Shown in pieces: positions 34,312 to 43,080 of a DNA stretch of 64,000 nt (position 1 is the first letter of the stretch; each line of letters begins with the position of its first letter). This DNA is from Leifsonia sp. NPDC080035. Its GTDB lineage: Bacteria; Actinomycetota; Actinomycetes; Actinomycetales; Microbacteriaceae. The notes beneath the pieces were generated by a model. That model ran no database searches, was not told the origin of the DNA, and saw nothing but the letters and a program-made list of their open reading frames with translations. The DNA lies in assembly GCF_040050925.1 (NCBI RefSeq), contig NZ_CP157390.1, forward strand, positions 3,348,001 to 3,412,000. The letters are read 5' to 3'. The translations under genes and the position numbers were made by a program.

Positions 34312-35868
34312 ATGGCAACGTTCGTGGATCGCGTGACGTTGCATCTGCGCGCCGGCAACGGCGGCAACGGGTGCGTCTCCGTCCGTCGCGAGAAGTTCAA
34401 GCCGCTCGCCGGCCCCGATGGGGGCAACGGCGGCGACGGCGGCGACATCGTCCTGGTCGCCGACCCGCAGGTGACGACCCTGCTCGGCTATCACCGGCAC
34501 CCGCACCGTTCCAGCGACAACGGCGGGTTCGGGATGGGCGACCACCGCAGCGGTCACACCGGCGAGGACCTCGAGCTGCCCGTGCCCGTCGGGACCGTCG
34601 TGAAGTCGGCCGACGGCGAGGAGCTCGCCGACCTGACCGAGCCCGGGATGCGCATCGTCGTCGCACCCGGCGGCGTCGGCGGCCTCGGCAACGCCGCCCT
34701 CGCCAACCCGAAGCGCAAGGCGCCCGGTTTCGCGTTGCTCGGAACGCCGGGCTGGGAGGGCGACGTCCTCCTCGAGCTGAAGACGGTCGCGGACGTGGCG
34801 CTGGTCGGCTACCCGTCCGCGGGCAAGTCCAGCCTGATCGCGGCGCTCTCCGCGGCCAAACCGAAGATCGCTGATTACCCGTTCACCACACTGCACCCGA
34901 ACCTCGGCGTCGTTCAGGCGGGCGACGTGCGCTACACGATCGCCGACGTCCCCGGTCTGATCGAGGGCGCCAGCGAGGGCAAGGGCCTCGGCCTCGAGTT
35001 CCTGCGGCACGTCGAGCGGTGCTCCGCGCTGCTGCACGTCCTGGACTGCGCCACCCTCGAGCCCGGTCGCGATCCGCTGAGCGACCTCGAGGTCATCCTC
35101 GGCGAGCTGGCCGCGTACCCCGTTCCGGAGGGCCAGCCGCCGCTGCTCGAGCGGCCGCAGCTCATCGCGCTGAACAAGGTGGACGTGCCGGACGCCAAGG
35201 AGCTGGCCGACTTCGTCCGAGGGGACCTCGAGGCCCGCGGCTACCGCGTCTTCGAGATCTCCGCGGTCAGCCACGAGGGGCTGCGTCCGCTGTCCTTCGC
35301 CCTCGCCGAACTGGTCGAGGAGGCACGGAAGGCCCAGGCCGCCATCGAGGAGGCGCGCCCGCGTATCGTGATGCGGCCGAAGGCCGTGGACGACTCCGGC
35401 TTCGTCGTCAAGGTCGAGGGCGGCTCCGACGGCCCGGTCTACCGGATCCTGGGCGCCAAGCCCGAGCGCTGGGTGGCGCAGACCGACTTCGCCAACGACG
35501 AGGCCGTCGGCTACCTCGCCGACCGGCTCGCCAAGCTGGGAGTGGAGGATCAGCTGGTCAAGGCGGGCGCCGTCGCCGGCTCCACCGTCGTGATCGGCCG
35601 GGACAACGGCGTCGTCTTCGACTGGGAGCCCACGCTCACCTCCACCGCGGAGCTCATCACCTCCCCGCGCGGCAGCGACGCGCGCATCGACGTGAACGCG
35701 CGTCCCACCCGCGCGCAGCGCCGCGAGGACTACTTCGACCGGATGGATGCCAAGGCCGAGGCGCGCGCCGAGCTGCTCCGCGAGCGCGAGGCCGGCCTCT
35801 GGCAGGACGACGAGTACGATGACGCGGCCGCCGACGAGGCCGAGAGCGAGGAGACGGGCAGGGAATGA
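34312..35868 (+). CDS. obgE: GTPase Obg/CgtA
   Basis: Essential ribosome-associated GTPase, 518 aa. Gly-rich Obg fold (residues 1-158, FKPLAGPDGGNGGDGGDIVL), G domain with Walker A GYPSAGKSS (about 166-174), DVPGLIEGA and NKVD, then an OCT domain (about 340-430). An acidic C-terminal tail ends EAESEETGRE. Start ATG 34312; TTAGGAG is upstream. The stop overlaps proB by ATGA. Confidence 0.97.
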   Translation: MATFVDRVTLHLRAGNGGNGCVSVRREKFKPLAGPDGGNGGDGGDIVLVADPQVTTLLGYHRHPHRSSDNGGFGMGDHRSGHTGEDLELPVPVGTVVKSADGEELADLTEPGMRIVVAPGGVGGLGNAALANPKRKAPGFALLGTPGWEGDVLLELKTVADVALVGYPSAGKSSLIAALSAAKPKIADYPFTTLHPNLGVVQAGDVRYTIADVPGLIEGASEGKGLGLEFLRHVERCSALLHVLDCATLEPGRDPLSDLEVILGELAAYPVPEGQPPLLERPQLIALNKVDVPDAKELADFVRGDLEARGYRVFEISAVSHEGLRPLSFALAELVEEARKAQAAIEEARPRIVMRPKAVDDSGFVVKVEGGSDGPVYRILGAKPERWVAQTDFANDEAVGYLADRLAKLGVEDQLVKAGAVAGSTVVIGRDNGVVFDWEPTLTSTAELITSPRGSDARIDVNARPTRAQRREDYFDRMDAKAEARAELLREREAGLWQDDEYDDAAADEAESEETGRE

Positions 35869-36680
35869 CGATCGACGACCGCAGCCAGGTCCCCGCCGCC
35901 CGACGCATCGTCGTCAAGGTCGGCTCCTCGTCCATCAGCGGCGAGAACGCGGGACAGATCGGGCCGCTGGTCGACGCCCTCGCCGAGGCCCACGGCCGCG
36001 GCACCCAGGTCATCCTCGTCTCCTCCGGCGCCATCGCGACCGGCATCCCGTATCTCCAGCTGGAGGCGAGGCCCACCGACCTCGCCACGCAGCAGGCTGC
36101 GGCCGCCGTCGGGCAGAACGTGCTCATCTACCGCTACCAGGACAGCCTCGACCGGTTCGACATCGTCGCCGGCCAGGTGCTGCTCACCGCGGGCGACATG
36201 GAGAACCCGACGCACCGCAGCAACGCGAAGCGGGCGATGGAGCGGCTGCTCGACCTGCGCATCCTGCCCATCGTCAACGAGAACGACACCGTCGCGACCC
36301 ACGAGATCCGCTTCGGCGACAACGACCGGCTCGCGGCGCTCGTCGCGCTGCTGGTGGAGGCGGACCTGCTCGTGCTGCTTTCCGACGTCGACGCGCTGTA
36401 CACCAAGCCGCCGCAGGAGCCCGGCGCCGAACGGATCGCCCAGGTCGGCTGGGACGACGGGCTCGAGGGCGTCGAGATCGGCGCGACCGGGCTCTCCGGC
36501 GTCGGCACCGGCGGTGCGCTCACGAAGGTGTCCGCGGCCCGGCAGGCCGCCGAGCGCGGCACGGCCGTCATCCTGACGGCCACGTCGCTGGTCTCCGAGG
36601 CGCTGCGCGGCGAGCCCGTCGGCACCTGGTTCGCACCGGCACCGGCCACCGCCGCAGAGGACGCCGCCGCCGCGTCCTAG
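35865..36680 (+). CDS. proB: Glutamate 5-kinase, short form without PUA domain
   Basis: First step of proline synthesis from glutamate. 271 aa, an amino-acid kinase fold (VVKVGSSSISGENAG, VSSGAIATGI, NENDTVATHEIRFGDNDRLA, GTGGALTKVSAA). The C-terminal PUA domain of E. coli-type enzymes (about 367 aa) is absent, as in a number of other bacteria. Start ATG 35865 overlaps the obgE stop, so proline synthesis is coupled to obgE translation. proA follows after 20 bases. Confidence 0.96.
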   Translation: MTIDDRSQVPAARRIVVKVGSSSISGENAGQIGPLVDALAEAHGRGTQVILVSSGAIATGIPYLQLEARPTDLATQQAAAAVGQNVLIYRYQDSLDRFDIVAGQVLLTAGDMENPTHRSNAKRAMERLLDLRILPIVNENDTVATHEIRFGDNDRLAALVALLVEADLLVLLSDVDALYTKPPQEPGAERIAQVGWDDGLEGVEIGATGLSGVGTGGALTKVSAARQAAERGTAVILTATSLVSEALRGEPVGTWFAPAPATAAEDAAAAS

Positions 36681-36700
36681 CCGCGCCCTAGAATTGACGC

Positions 36701-37966
36701 ATGTCGCAGACCACCGCAGCAACGACCCTCGCCGAACGGCTGAGCGCGGCGAAGCGCGCGTCCATCGAGCTGGCCACCGCCACCACCGATCGGAAGGATG
36801 CCGCGCTGCGGGCGATCGCCGATGGCGTCCTCGCCGCGGCGGACGAGATCCTCGCCGCCAACGAGCTGGACCTGGCGAACGGCCGCGAGAACGGCCTGAG
36901 CACCGGCCTGCTCGACCGGCTCACACTGAGCCCGACGCGGCTGCAGGGCCTCGCCGACGCGGTGCTCGACGTCGTCGGCCTGACGGACCCGGTCGGTCAG
37001 GCGGTCCGCGGGAGCGCCCTGCCGAACGGCGTGCGGATCACCCAGGTGCGGGTGCCCTTCGGCGTGGTCGGCGCCATCTACGAGGCGCGGCCGAACGTCA
37101 CCGTCGACATCGCGGCCCTCGCCGTCAAGAGCGGCAACGCCGTGGTGCTCCGTGGCGGCAGCGCGGCCATCAACACGAACCGGGTGCTCGTCGGCGTCAT
37201 CCAGGACGCGCTCGCCTCCGCGGGCCTCCCCGGGGACGCCGCGCAGACGATCGACGACTTCGGCCGCGACGGCGCAACCGAGCTGATGCGCGCGCGCGGC
37301 TTCGTGGATGTGCTCATCCCGCGGGGGAGCGCCGACCTGATCCGCACCGTCGTCACCGAGTCCACGGTGCCGGTGATCGAGACCGGGGCTGGTGTCGTGC
37401 ACATCCTGCTCGACGAGAGCGCGCGAGAGGACTGGGCGGTCGACATCGTGCGCAACGCCAAGGTCCAGCGGCCGAGCGTCTGCAACGCCGTCGAGACCCT
37501 GTTGGTGCACCGCGCGGCGGCCGAGCGGCTGCTCCCGCCCGTGCTCGGCGCGCTTGCGGATGCGGGTGTCACGATCCACGCGGACGAGACCGCGCTGCCA
37601 TACGCGCCGGGCGGTGTCGCGGTCTCCGAGGAGGACTACGCGACCGAGCACATGAGCCTCGACATCTCGGTGCGCGTGGTGGACGACCTGGATGCGGCGA
37701 TCGCGCACATCCGCCGGTACTCCACCCAGCACACCGAGGCGATCGTGACCAACGACCTCGCGAACGCCGAGCGGTTCCTGAACGAGGTCGACTCCGCTGT
37801 GGTGATGGTCAACGCGTCCACCCGGTTCACCGACGGCGGCGAGTTCGGGTTCGGCGCGGAGGTGGGCATCTCCACGCAGAAGCTGCACGCGCGCGGCCCG
37901 ATGGGGCTTCCGGAGCTCACCAGCACCAAGTGGATCGTGCGCGGGTCGGGTCAGATCCGCGCGTGA
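36701..37966 (+). CDS. proA: Glutamate-5-semialdehyde dehydrogenase (gamma-glutamyl phosphate reductase)
   Basis: Second proline-pathway enzyme, 421 aa. Aldehyde dehydrogenase fold with catalytic C261 in QRPSVCNAVETLLVH and the family segment VPFGVVGAIYEARPNVTVD. Start ATG 36701 has TAGAAT exactly six bases before it, so besides cotranscription with proB it may be made from its own leaderless transcript. Confidence 0.97.
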   Translation: MSQTTAATTLAERLSAAKRASIELATATTDRKDAALRAIADGVLAAADEILAANELDLANGRENGLSTGLLDRLTLSPTRLQGLADAVLDVVGLTDPVGQAVRGSALPNGVRITQVRVPFGVVGAIYEARPNVTVDIAALAVKSGNAVVLRGGSAAINTNRVLVGVIQDALASAGLPGDAAQTIDDFGRDGATELMRARGFVDVLIPRGSADLIRTVVTESTVPVIETGAGVVHILLDESAREDWAVDIVRNAKVQRPSVCNAVETLLVHRAAAERLLPPVLGALADAGVTIHADETALPYAPGGVAVSEEDYATEHMSLDISVRVVDDLDAAIAHIRRYSTQHTEAIVTNDLANAERFLNEVDSAVVMVNASTRFTDGGEFGFGAEVGISTQKLHARGPMGLPELTSTKWIVRGSGQIRA

Positions 37967-38039
37967 CCGACCGCTAGACTGGATCCGGCTTCGCGCCACA
38001 GCGCCTTCGAAATACAGCGCACCGAAAGGAACGAACACG

Positions 38040-38276
38040 ATGTCCCACCTGACGACCGTCCTCGCCGCAGCGGAGGCACACGTCGAACTGCCGATGCCCA
38101 CGTGGGCCTTCGGCGTCATCGCCATCGTGGTCTTCCTGCTTCTCCTCGGCGTCTGCTGGAGCTACAAGGACGTCGCCAACCGCCACGGCCACCGCTCGGC
38201 GGCGGATGCGGCAAGCCACGCTGGCGCCCCGGGCGCGACCCACCACGGCACCGGGCACCCGACCCAGGGACACTGA
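38040..38276 (+). CDS. Small single-pass membrane protein with His-rich tail
   Basis: 78 aa: short N-terminus, one hydrophobic helix (TWAFGVIAIVVFLLLLGVCW), then a cytoplasmic tail with several histidines (ending THHGTGHPTQGH). No named family; unknown function. Start ATG 38040 has GAAAGGA upstream. TAGACT at 37975-37980 is a likely -10, giving a 50-nt leader. The His-rich end could bind metal; this is speculation. Confidence 0.75.
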   Translation: MSHLTTVLAAAEAHVELPMPTWAFGVIAIVVFLLLLGVCWSYKDVANRHGHRSAADAASHAGAPGATHHGTGHPTQGH

Positions 38277-38287
38277 GCCGCCGCGGC

Positions 38288-38890
38288 ATGGAGCTGACGG
38301 AGAAGAGCCGCCCGCGCATCGGCGTGATGGGCGGCACCTTCGATCCCATCCACCACGGCCACCTGGTCGCCGCCAGCGAAGTCGCGCAGTCGTTCGACCT
38401 CGACGAGGTCGTCTTCGTCCCCACCGGGCAGCCCTGGCAGAAGGGTGCGGTCACACCCGCCGAGCACCGGTACCTGATGACGGTCATCGCGACCGCGTCC
38501 AACCCGCGCTTCACGGTCAGCCGCGTCGACATCGACCGCGCGGGCGCCACGTACACGATCGACACGCTCCGCGATCTGCACGAGGAACGGCCGGACGCCG
38601 AACTGTTCTTCATCACGGGAGCCGACGCCATCGCCCAGATCCTCAGTTGGCGCGATGTTGAGGAGCTCTGGAAGCTCGCACACTTCGTTGCTGTGAGTCG
38701 TCCGGGACATGACTTGAGTATTTCTGGATTGCCGAAACAGGACGTAAGCTTGTTGGAAGTTCCGGCCCTGGCGATCTCGTCCACTGACTGCCGGAGCCGG
38801 GTGAGCAGGGGATTCCCGGTCTGGTACCTCGTACCTGATGGCGTCGTACAGTACATCTCCAAACACCACTTGTATCGGAGCGTGGCATGA
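38288..38890 (+). CDS. nadD: Nicotinate-nucleotide adenylyltransferase
   Basis: Makes nicotinate adenine dinucleotide in NAD synthesis, 200 aa. N-terminal MGGTFDPIHHGHL with the nucleotidyl-transferase HxGH (residues 22-25 region) and the C-terminal ISSTDCRSRV. Start ATG 38288 lies 11 bases after the small membrane gene. Bases about 38680-38780 are visibly lower in GC and use non-preferred codons (TTG, AGT, ATT, TCT, GTA, AAA), unlike the rest of the window. The stop overlaps the next gene by ATGA. Confidence 0.95.
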   Translation: MELTEKSRPRIGVMGGTFDPIHHGHLVAASEVAQSFDLDEVVFVPTGQPWQKGAVTPAEHRYLMTVIATASNPRFTVSRVDIDRAGATYTIDTLRDLHEERPDAELFFITGADAIAQILSWRDVEELWKLAHFVAVSRPGHDLSISGLPKQDVSLLEVPALAISSTDCRSRVSRGFPVWYLVPDGVVQYISKHHLYRSVA

Positions 38891-40230
38891 GTTTGTGGCC
38901 TGAACAGCCATCGAATGCGAGCCAGCCGCCTCAGACACGGCGGCAGGCTCGAGAGAGCGAACGGCAGGCGGCACGTCGTGCCGGCACCGCCGAACCGACG
39001 CCGGCGGGCGAGATCCCCGATGTCACGACGAGCTTCCGCGCCGGCGAGCCCGAGCGGCCCGCTCCGACCGATGAGGCGCCGGCCATCCCGGCGACCGCGT
39101 TCGCCGATCCCGGTGTGCACAGCCCGAGCCGTCCCACGAGCAGCTCCGGCGGCTTCGACGACCTCGTCTTCGACTCCGGCTCCGGTGCCGGGCCCGCGAA
39201 GCGCGACGACGCAGCGCCCGCACCCGATCTGTTCCGGCAGGTCTCGGACCCCTCGACGCCCGAGCCGGTCACGCAGCCGGTCGGCGTCGTGCCTGCCACG
39301 CCCTCCACGGCGGGGGAGCGCACGCTCACCCGTCGGGAACTGCGCGCGATGCTGCAGGCCCAGGAGGCGAACCAGCAGGTCAACAACGCCGCTCCGGTGA
39401 CCGACGCCGTCTTCCCCGTGACCTTCACGCCCGACGACGACGCGCCGGCGGCCGCTCCCGCGACCCCGGCGCCCGCACCGACACCGGCCGCACCGTCCGG
39501 TGACACCAGCGTGAAGACGGCGTGGCCGTTCAGCGCGGGCGGTGCAGATGCACCCGCCGGTGCCGCTCCGGCCGGTGCCGCTCCGGCGCGGCCGTCGAAC
39601 GGCCCCGATACCGCGGTGACGCAGTCGGCGACCTCCGCGTTCACGGCCCTGGGCATCCCGACGCCGTGGAAGGACGAGGAGAAGCCCGCCGCCGGTGTCG
39701 AGGCGCCGGATGCGCCGGATGCGCCCGCCGCGTCGCCCGAGGAGCGTCGTCCCTTCACCCCGCCGACCGGGCACTGGTCGACCGCGGCCGAACTGGACGA
39801 CAAGAACGCGCCGGTGACCTCGCGCAACGTCGCCCACTCGACGGCCGCGACCACGACGAACGCGCTCATCCTGCCGAGCCTGCCTCAGGCGGACGCGACC
39901 GGTCCGCTCACCAGCACTGGTGAGATCCTCGTGACCGGCTCGATCGACCTCCCGCGCGGCCTCGGCGCCACCGGCGCGCACCCCGACCGCATCGACTCCT
40001 CCGACATCGACCGTCTCCTCGACGGCGAGGAGAACGAGTTCAACACGTCCGAGGTGGCGCCGGTGCGCGCGTCGCGCGCGATCAGCTCGCACACCTCCAC
40101 CCGTGGCGTGATCACCCCTCCCAAGAAGCGCGGCAACACGCTGCCCGTCGTCCTGATGGTGGTCGCGGGCGTCCTCGCCGTCGGCGTCATCGGCCTCTTG
40201 GTCGCCGCGTACGCGCTCCACCTCTTCTGA
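38887..40230 (+). CDS. Low-complexity protein with C-terminal membrane anchor
   Basis: 447 aa, coupled to nadD by ATGA. Residues 1-410 are Pro/Ala/Thr-rich and probably disordered, with a basic start (RRQARESERQAARR). The only hydrophobic segment is the last ~25 residues (LPVVLMVVAGVLAVGVIGLL), so it is tail-anchored with most of the chain in the cytoplasm. A short charged block ERTLTRRELRAMLQAQEANQ (about residues 140-159) may be helical. No family recognised. The position between nadD and rsfS is typical for a lineage-specific protein. Confidence 0.75.
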   Translation: MSLWPEQPSNASQPPQTRRQARESERQAARRAGTAEPTPAGEIPDVTTSFRAGEPERPAPTDEAPAIPATAFADPGVHSPSRPTSSSGGFDDLVFDSGSGAGPAKRDDAAPAPDLFRQVSDPSTPEPVTQPVGVVPATPSTAGERTLTRRELRAMLQAQEANQQVNNAAPVTDAVFPVTFTPDDDAPAAAPATPAPAPTPAAPSGDTSVKTAWPFSAGGADAPAGAAPAGAAPARPSNGPDTAVTQSATSAFTALGIPTPWKDEEKPAAGVEAPDAPDAPAASPEERRPFTPPTGHWSTAAELDDKNAPVTSRNVAHSTAATTTNALILPSLPQADATGPLTSTGEILVTGSIDLPRGLGATGAHPDRIDSSDIDRLLDGEENEFNTSEVAPVRASRAISSHTSTRGVITPPKKRGNTLPVVLMVVAGVLAVGVIGLLVAAYALHLF

Positions 40231-40258
40231 TGACCCGCTCGACCCCGAAGGACCTTTT

Positions 40259-40636
40259 GTGACCGCATCCCAGCACGCCCGGGACATCCTGCAGATCGCG
40301 GCCGCGGCCGCCGACGCGAAGGGCGGCTCGGATCCCGTCGCGCTGGACGTCTCGGGGCCGCTGCCGCTGACCGACGCCTTCCTGCTCGTCTCCGGTCGGG
40401 TGGAGCGCAACGTGATCGCGATCGCGTCCGAGGTGGAGGACCGGCTGAACGAGGCGGGCGTCCGCACGCTGCGCCGCGAGGGCAAGGCGGAGGGCCGCTG
40501 GGTGCTGCTCGACTTCGGCGACCTGGTCGTGCACGTCTTCCACGAGGAGGACCGCATGTACTACGCGCTCGAGCGGCTCTGGAAGGACTGCCCGGTGATC
40601 CCGGTCGAGCTCCCGGTCCACGAGCGCGCAGAGTAG
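40259..40636 (+). CDS. rsfS: Ribosomal silencing factor RsfS
   Basis: 125-aa protein that binds L14 on the 50S subunit and blocks subunit joining in starvation. Family marks: SGRVERNVIAIASEVEDRL, GRWVLLDFGDLVVHVFHEE and YYALERLWKD. Start GTG 40259 with GAAGGA upstream. nadD and rsfS are classically linked; here one extra gene sits between. A palindrome follows after 27 bases. Confidence 0.96.
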   Translation: MTASQHARDILQIAAAAADAKGGSDPVALDVSGPLPLTDAFLLVSGRVERNVIAIASEVEDRLNEAGVRTLRREGKAEGRWVLLDFGDLVVHVFHEEDRMYYALERLWKDCPVIPVELPVHERAE

Positions 40637-40662
40637 CCACCCGCCGCGCCACCTGCTTCCGG

Positions 40663-40727
40663 CGATCGAGGGGTCGCGACATGCCGCCACGCGCGAGCGC
40701 ACGCGGCGTGTCGCGACCTCTCGTCGG
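40663..40727. repeat. Intergenic palindrome, family A copy 2
   Basis: Inverted repeat with arms GAGGGGTCGCGACATGCCGC and GCGGCGTGTCGCGACCTCTC around CACGCGCGAGCGCA. The right arm shares 14 bases with the copy at 1308. It follows the rsfS stop by 27 bases. Probable terminator. Confidence 0.75.
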
Positions 40728-40845
40728 CTCGGCCGGTGTGTACACGCCCGGGATGCCCGCTCGATTTTCGTCGCGCCGCGGGCGTGTAGTACGCTGAATG
40801 AGTTGCCCCGGAGAGCATCCGGGAAAACGAACGGTAATTTCATAC

Positions 40846-40921
40846 GGGTCTGTGGCGCAGCTGGTAGCGCACCTGCATGGCATGCAGGGGGTCAGGGGTT
40901 CGAGTCCCCTCAGATCCACCA
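40846..40921 (+). tRNA. tRNA-Ala (anticodon GGC), CCA encoded
   Basis: 73-nt cloverleaf plus encoded CCA: acceptor GGGTCTG with CAGATCC, anticodon stem CCTGC/GCAGG with loop ATGGCAT, T arm GGTTCGAGTCC, discriminator A. Unlike the other two tRNA genes here, CCA is encoded. TTCGTC-17 bp-TACGCT (40767-40795) is a weak possible promoter. A terminator follows four bases later. Confidence 0.95.
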
Positions 40922-40924
40922 ACA

Positions 40925-40961
40925 GAAGCCCGGCTGTCGCGAGACGCGAGAGCCGGGCTTC
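40925..40961 (+). terminator. Terminator after tRNA-Ala
   Basis: Inverted repeat GAAGCCCGGCT...AGCCGGGCTTC with an inner TCGCG/CGCGA stem, four bases after the tRNA 3' end. Confidence 0.85.
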
Positions 40962-41013
40962 GTCGTTGGTGGGGAGACGTGGCGTCGGACGTCGCCCGCC
41001 CTATGATTCACGG

Positions 41014-41604
41014 ATGCGCATATTCCTCGCCGGCGCCACCGGCGTCATCGGAAGCCGCCTCGTTCCGTTGCTGGTCGCGGACGGGCATGAGGTGCTCGGC
41101 ATGACCCGGTCGTCGGCGAAGTCGGGCGCGCTGGAGGCGCAGGGCGCTACGGCCCTCGTCGCAGACGTCTACGACGCCGACGGGCTCGTGTCGGCGGTGA
41201 CGGCCTTCCGCCCCGACATCGTGCTGCACGAGCTGACCGACCTACCGGACTCGGCGGCGCAGCTCGGCGACTTCCGACCCGCGAACGCGCGGATCCGAAT
41301 CGAGGGGACGCGCAACCTCCTCCGCGCCGCCTCGGCCGCGGGCACCGACCGCGTGATCGCTCAGAGCATCGCGTGGACGTTGCCTCCCGGTGAGGGGGCT
41401 GACGCGGTCGCCGAGCTCGAACGGACCGTGCTCGGCTTCAGCGACGGCTCGGTCGTGCTGCGCTACGGGCAGTTCTACGGGGAGGGGACGTTCTACCCCG
41501 ACGCGCTGCCCGACGGGCCGCGCGTGCAGATCGACACCGCTGCCCGTCGCACGATGGAGGCGCTCCGGGGCCCGGGCGGCATCAGGACCATCGTGGATCG
41601 CTGA
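41014..41604 (+). CDS. Short NAD(P)-binding epimerase/dehydratase-like protein
   Basis: 196-aa Rossmann-fold protein with the dinucleotide motif GATGVIG (residues 7-13). It is much shorter than extended SDR epimerases (about 300 aa). I do not see a YxxxK catalytic pair; the equivalent strand reads IAQSIAWTLPPGEG. It may be a reductase-like or regulatory relative, or a C-terminally shortened enzyme. Start ATG 41014 has TATGAT at 41002-41007, six bases before it (leaderless layout). Confidence 0.75.
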   Translation: MRIFLAGATGVIGSRLVPLLVADGHEVLGMTRSSAKSGALEAQGATALVADVYDADGLVSAVTAFRPDIVLHELTDLPDSAAQLGDFRPANARIRIEGTRNLLRAASAAGTDRVIAQSIAWTLPPGEGADAVAELERTVLGFSDGSVVLRYGQFYGEGTFYPDALPDGPRVQIDTAARRTMEALRGPGGIRTIVDR

Positions 41605-41689
41605 CCCGCCCCGCGCCGATGCAACGGCTGGCGGCCGACCAGTCGGTAGGATTTGGCGCAGCACCCTGTTCCGAACGCGAGAGGCCGGG

Positions 41690-43009
41690 ATGACCGATCT
41701 GCCACGCCGACACCAGCGCGCGAAGGGTTCACCGGCCGTGCGTCACGGACGGCTGCCGCGGCGGCGCGTCGCGTCGTCGGTCGCGAAACTGCTCGCCGGT
41801 GTGGTCGCAGTCGCGCTGGTCAGCACCGTCTCGGTCGCCGCCTACGCGGTCTGGGACGTGTCCCGGTCCGTGAAGACCGGGGTGAAGCTGGTCGCGCTGC
41901 CCGGTCACTCGGCACTGCCGCAGGACATCCCGAACGTGGGCGCCATCGAGGGCGGTGTGAACCTCTTGCTGACCGGGACGGACAGCCGCTCCGGGCTGGG
42001 CGGAATCTACGAGCTCCCGGAGGAGCAGGACGCGAGCAGCGGCGCCGGCAACAACGACGTGACGATGCTGCTGCACATCGCGCAGGACCACAAGAGCATG
42101 ATGGTCGTCAGCTTCCCACGCGACATGATGGTCGAGATCCCGGACTGCCCGGCGCCGAACGGCGACGGGACGGTGTACGGCTCCGACAACGCGCAGTTCA
42201 ACACGGCGCTCTCCCGCGGCGGCCTCGCCTGTGCGGTGCTCACCGTGGAGCAGCTGACCGGGGTGCAGATCCCGTTCGCGGCGACGGTCAACTTCGCCGG
42301 GGTCAGCGCGATGTCCAAGGCGGTCGGGGGCGTTACCGTCTGCCTCGCCTCCCCGGTGGTCGACGAGCACACCAACCCGCCGCTCGACCTCCCCGCCGGC
42401 AACAGGACCCTCGTCGGCGACGAGGCGCTCTCGTTCCTGCGCAGCAGGTACGGCGTCGGCGACGGCAGCGACCTCGGCCGCATCTCCAACCAGCAGGTGT
42501 TCCTCTCCGCGCTCGCCCGCAAGATCGTCAGCGGCGGTGTGCTCGCCAATCCCGTGCAGCTCTACGCCCTGGCGAAGGCGGCCGTCGCCAACGTGACGCC
42601 CTCCGAGTCGCTGCGCAACCCGACCACGCTGGTCGAGATCGCACTGGCGGTGAAGGACACCGGGCTGCAGAACATGGTGTTCCTGCAGTACCCGACGGTC
42701 GGGGATCCGGACAACGTCAACCGCGTCGTTCCGTCGTACGCGGCGGAGGCGGTTAACGAGGCCCTGGTGAAGGACCAGCCCGTGAAGCTGACCGGCAGCA
42801 CCGGCAGGGCGGCCGAGGACCCGACCGCGACGGCGACGCCCGCTCCCACCGACACGGGATCCCCGCCTCCCTCCACGGACACAGCCACGCCGCCGCCGTC
42901 CGGTGCAGCGCCGACGCCGACACCCACGGGAACCGGTGCCGTCGAGCTGCCGGACACGGTCACCGGCCAGACCGCGGCCCAGCAGACGTGCACCAAGGGC
43001 AACAACTGA
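41690..43009 (+). CDS. LytR-CpsA-Psr (LCP) family protein, copy 1
   Basis: Membrane-anchored phosphotransferase that attaches wall polymers to peptidoglycan, 439 aa. Basic cytoplasmic N-terminus, one TM helix (about residues 30-55), then the extracytoplasmic LCP domain with LLTGTDSR, NDVTMLLHI and SFPRDMM (polyprenyl-phosphate-binding Arg/Asp). A Pro/Thr-rich linker follows and the chain ends LPDTVTGQTAAQQTC plus six residues. Start ATG 41690; a TAGGAT lies 39 bases upstream. The next gene is a close paralogue with the same tail. Confidence 0.92.
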   Translation: MTDLPRRHQRAKGSPAVRHGRLPRRRVASSVAKLLAGVVAVALVSTVSVAAYAVWDVSRSVKTGVKLVALPGHSALPQDIPNVGAIEGGVNLLLTGTDSRSGLGGIYELPEEQDASSGAGNNDVTMLLHIAQDHKSMMVVSFPRDMMVEIPDCPAPNGDGTVYGSDNAQFNTALSRGGLACAVLTVEQLTGVQIPFAATVNFAGVSAMSKAVGGVTVCLASPVVDEHTNPPLDLPAGNRTLVGDEALSFLRSRYGVGDGSDLGRISNQQVFLSALARKIVSGGVLANPVQLYALAKAAVANVTPSESLRNPTTLVEIALAVKDTGLQNMVFLQYPTVGDPDNVNRVVPSYAAEAVNEALVKDQPVKLTGSTGRAAEDPTATATPAPTDTGSPPPSTDTATPPPSGAAPTPTPTGTGAVELPDTVTGQTAAQQTCTKGNN

Positions 43010-43080
43010 CGCTCCGGGCGACCTGGCAATCCGCCCGGAGGTCTCCGTGGACAGCGGTTTCCCGGGCATAGTGTCTGGTC

